The position numbers were made by a program, and so were the translations under genes. This document shows positions 62,915 through 64,000 of a stretch of DNA of 64,000 bases, piece by piece. The notes under the pieces are model-generated. The model had not been told where the DNA came from and searched no databases. It was given only the letters and a program-made list of their open reading frames with translations. This stretch comes from an uncultured Porphyromonadaceae bacterium (GTDB taxonomy: Bacteria > Bacteroidota > Bacteroidia > Bacteroidales > Muribaculaceae), in NCBI GenBank assembly GCA_900547825.1, contig URII01000002.1, positions 1 to 64,000 of the forward strand. The letters are read 5' to 3'. The first letter of the stretch is position 1; each line of letters opens with the position of its first letter.

Positions 62915-64000
62915 TCAGTGGAGCAGGGGGTCTATGTCGTGGCGGCGCACGAATTCATCGAGTCCCGCCACGCTGCAATAGATCCATGATGTGAACTGGA
63001 TTTCGGACAGGGTATCGCCCCACACCACGGGATACATGCCTTTCCACCGCTCGTTGATGAAGTGGCAGAGGTCGGCTATGGATTTCTCGGCGCAATGGTT
63101 GCTTTTGTCGAGGAGTCCGGCGGCGCGGCATGCGCATAGCTGGCCCTGACATGTGCCCATGCCGAGGCGTGTGCGGCGCCGCAGGTTGATGAGGTTGTCG
63201 ACGCTCAGGCGGCTGATGGCAAATTCCACTTCGCCCACCGACACTTGCTCGCATTCGCACACAAGGGCGTCGTCGACTGGTGATTTCTCTATTTCGGCGG
63301 CGAGGGTGCCGTGGCGTCCTTCGGCGGCACGCTGCTCGGTGGAGAGTTCTATGGTGTGGGCGCGGTGGGGCCGGTCGGATTCGGTGTCGCGTGCGGGGTT
63401 CTCGGAGCCCGGGAGCGGGGTCACGGCTGTGGTGCACTTGTAGTCGGCCGGATCAAGGCCGAGTTTGGCACATGCCATGTCGGTGGCCCATTCGGCCATG
63501 AGGCGGTAGGTCATGAGCTTGCCGCCTGTTATGGTGATGAAGCCTTCGAGGCCGTCGCGCCTGGCGTGGTCGAGACATACTATGCCGCGGCTGATGCTGC
63601 GTCCGGTGGGGTCGTCGTCGGAGGCCACGAGGGGGCGTACTCCGGCGTAGGCGCGGAGAATACGGGTGGTGGCAAGCTGCGGCGACAGCTTGCAGGCCTC
63701 GCGCAGCAGAAGGTCTACTTCGGCCGGGGTCACTTCCATGTTGTCGATCTGGTCGAAGGGTATGCGGTCGGATGTGGTGCCGATGAGGCATATGGTGTCG
63801 CCGGGCACGAGAATGTCGGCGTTGGAGGGTTTGCGGCAGCGGTTTATCACCACGTTGTTGACACGGTGGCCGAATATCAGCAGTGACCCTTTGGCCGGGA
63901 ACATGTTTATGTCGACTCCGGCTTTTTTGGCTATGAGATGGCCCCATATGCCTCCGGCGTTGATTATTACGGATCCTTCGGCGCGAGTTTCCTCTCCGTT
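62915..64000 (-). CDS. glpA: Anaerobic glycerol-3-phosphate dehydrogenase subunit A (5' end outside the window)
   Basis: Catalytic FAD subunit oxidising glycerol-3-phosphate to dihydroxyacetone phosphate. The frame is open to the window end; in-frame ATGs inside it are internal. Visible parts are the end of the FAD domain (VIINAGGIWG, ITGGKLMTYRLMAEWATD), the linker, and a C-terminal BFD-like 2Fe-2S domain with cysteines in VCECEQVS and GTCQGQLCACRAAG. 361 codons are present; the N-terminal nucleotide-binding loop is missing. Confidence 0.93.
   Translation of the reverse strand, partial: NGEETRAEGSVIINAGGIWGHLIAKKAGVDINMFPAKGSLLIFGHRVNNVVINRCRKPSNADILVPGDTICLIGTTSDRIPFDQIDNMEVTPAEVDLLLREACKLSPQLATTRILRAYAGVRPLVASDDDPTGRSISRGIVCLDHARRDGLEGFITITGGKLMTYRLMAEWATDMACAKLGLDPADYKCTTAVTPLPGSENPARDTESDRPHRAHTIELSTEQRAAEGRHGTLAAEIEKSPVDDALVCECEQVSVGEVEFAISRLSVDNLINLRRRTRLGMGTCQGQLCACRAAGLLDKSNHCAEKSIADLCHFINERWKGMYPVVWGDTLSEIQFTSWIYCSVAGLDEFVRRHDIDPLLH

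Overview
The window looks like chromosome from a gut Bacteroidota of the order Bacteroidales, most probably a Muribaculaceae-type genome. The grounds are a SusC/SusD pair with a hybrid two-component regulator, a type IX secretion sortase with several cargo proteins, Bacteroidales-only families (DUF3078, WbqC, DcaP-like porin), and the repeated Bacteroidota promoter pattern TTTG-N19-21-TAnnTTTG. The family-level assignment is inference. No rRNA, tRNA, CRISPR array, integrase or transposase was seen. One RNA gene is clear: the signal recognition particle RNA at 42110-42205.

Layout. 1-8151 is a small polysaccharide-utilisation locus: a truncated divergent secreted protein, an HTCS sensor/regulator, SusC and SusD, with a 21-bp-period direct repeat upstream of susC as the likely HTCS operator. 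8296-10973 (minus) holds an MscS-type channel and a DcaP-like porin. 11078-21162 (plus) holds a small membrane protein, an OmpR-type regulator with Glu at the phosphorylation site, RNase HII, an FAH-like protein, the PorU sortase, and then a compact run of homocysteine methyltransferase, RecF, DciA-like DUF721, thioesterase and RsmF. Tryptophanase (21708-23081) has its own promoter with a perfect 12-bp palindrome over the -33 box. 23305-28947 (minus) is a tightly packed housekeeping operon: FtsB/DivIC, membrane protein, DapB, LepB, WbqC, GT2, phosphoribosyltransferase, HAD. 29144-34724 (plus) has a DUF3078 barrel, a small secreted protein, a MATE transporter and a six-hairpin glycosidase. 34828-39857 (minus) is a lower-GC stretch with a T9SS cargo protein, a TPR-LuxR membrane regulator and a Bro-N/Fic fusion. 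40018-46232 has an M13 peptidase, SRP RNA, a large T9SS-secreted protein and a Crp/Fnr regulator.

46328-51169 (minus) is the most unusual part: a high-GC cassette of phage virion genes (scaffold-like, HK97-type major capsid with an N-terminal membrane helix, connector, portal, then two unknown small genes). There is no terminase, integrase, tail or lysis gene beside it, and it reads from Bacteroidota-type promoters. It is followed by a large secreted protein split by a one-base frameshift (51588-55602) and bracketed by short repeats.

55603-64000 (minus from 57346) is a glycerophosphodiester scavenging operon running glpA-glpB-glpC-glpT-GDPD-OprP-type porin. Together these would take up and hydrolyse glycerophosphodiesters, import glycerol-3-phosphate and oxidise it to feed the quinone pool.
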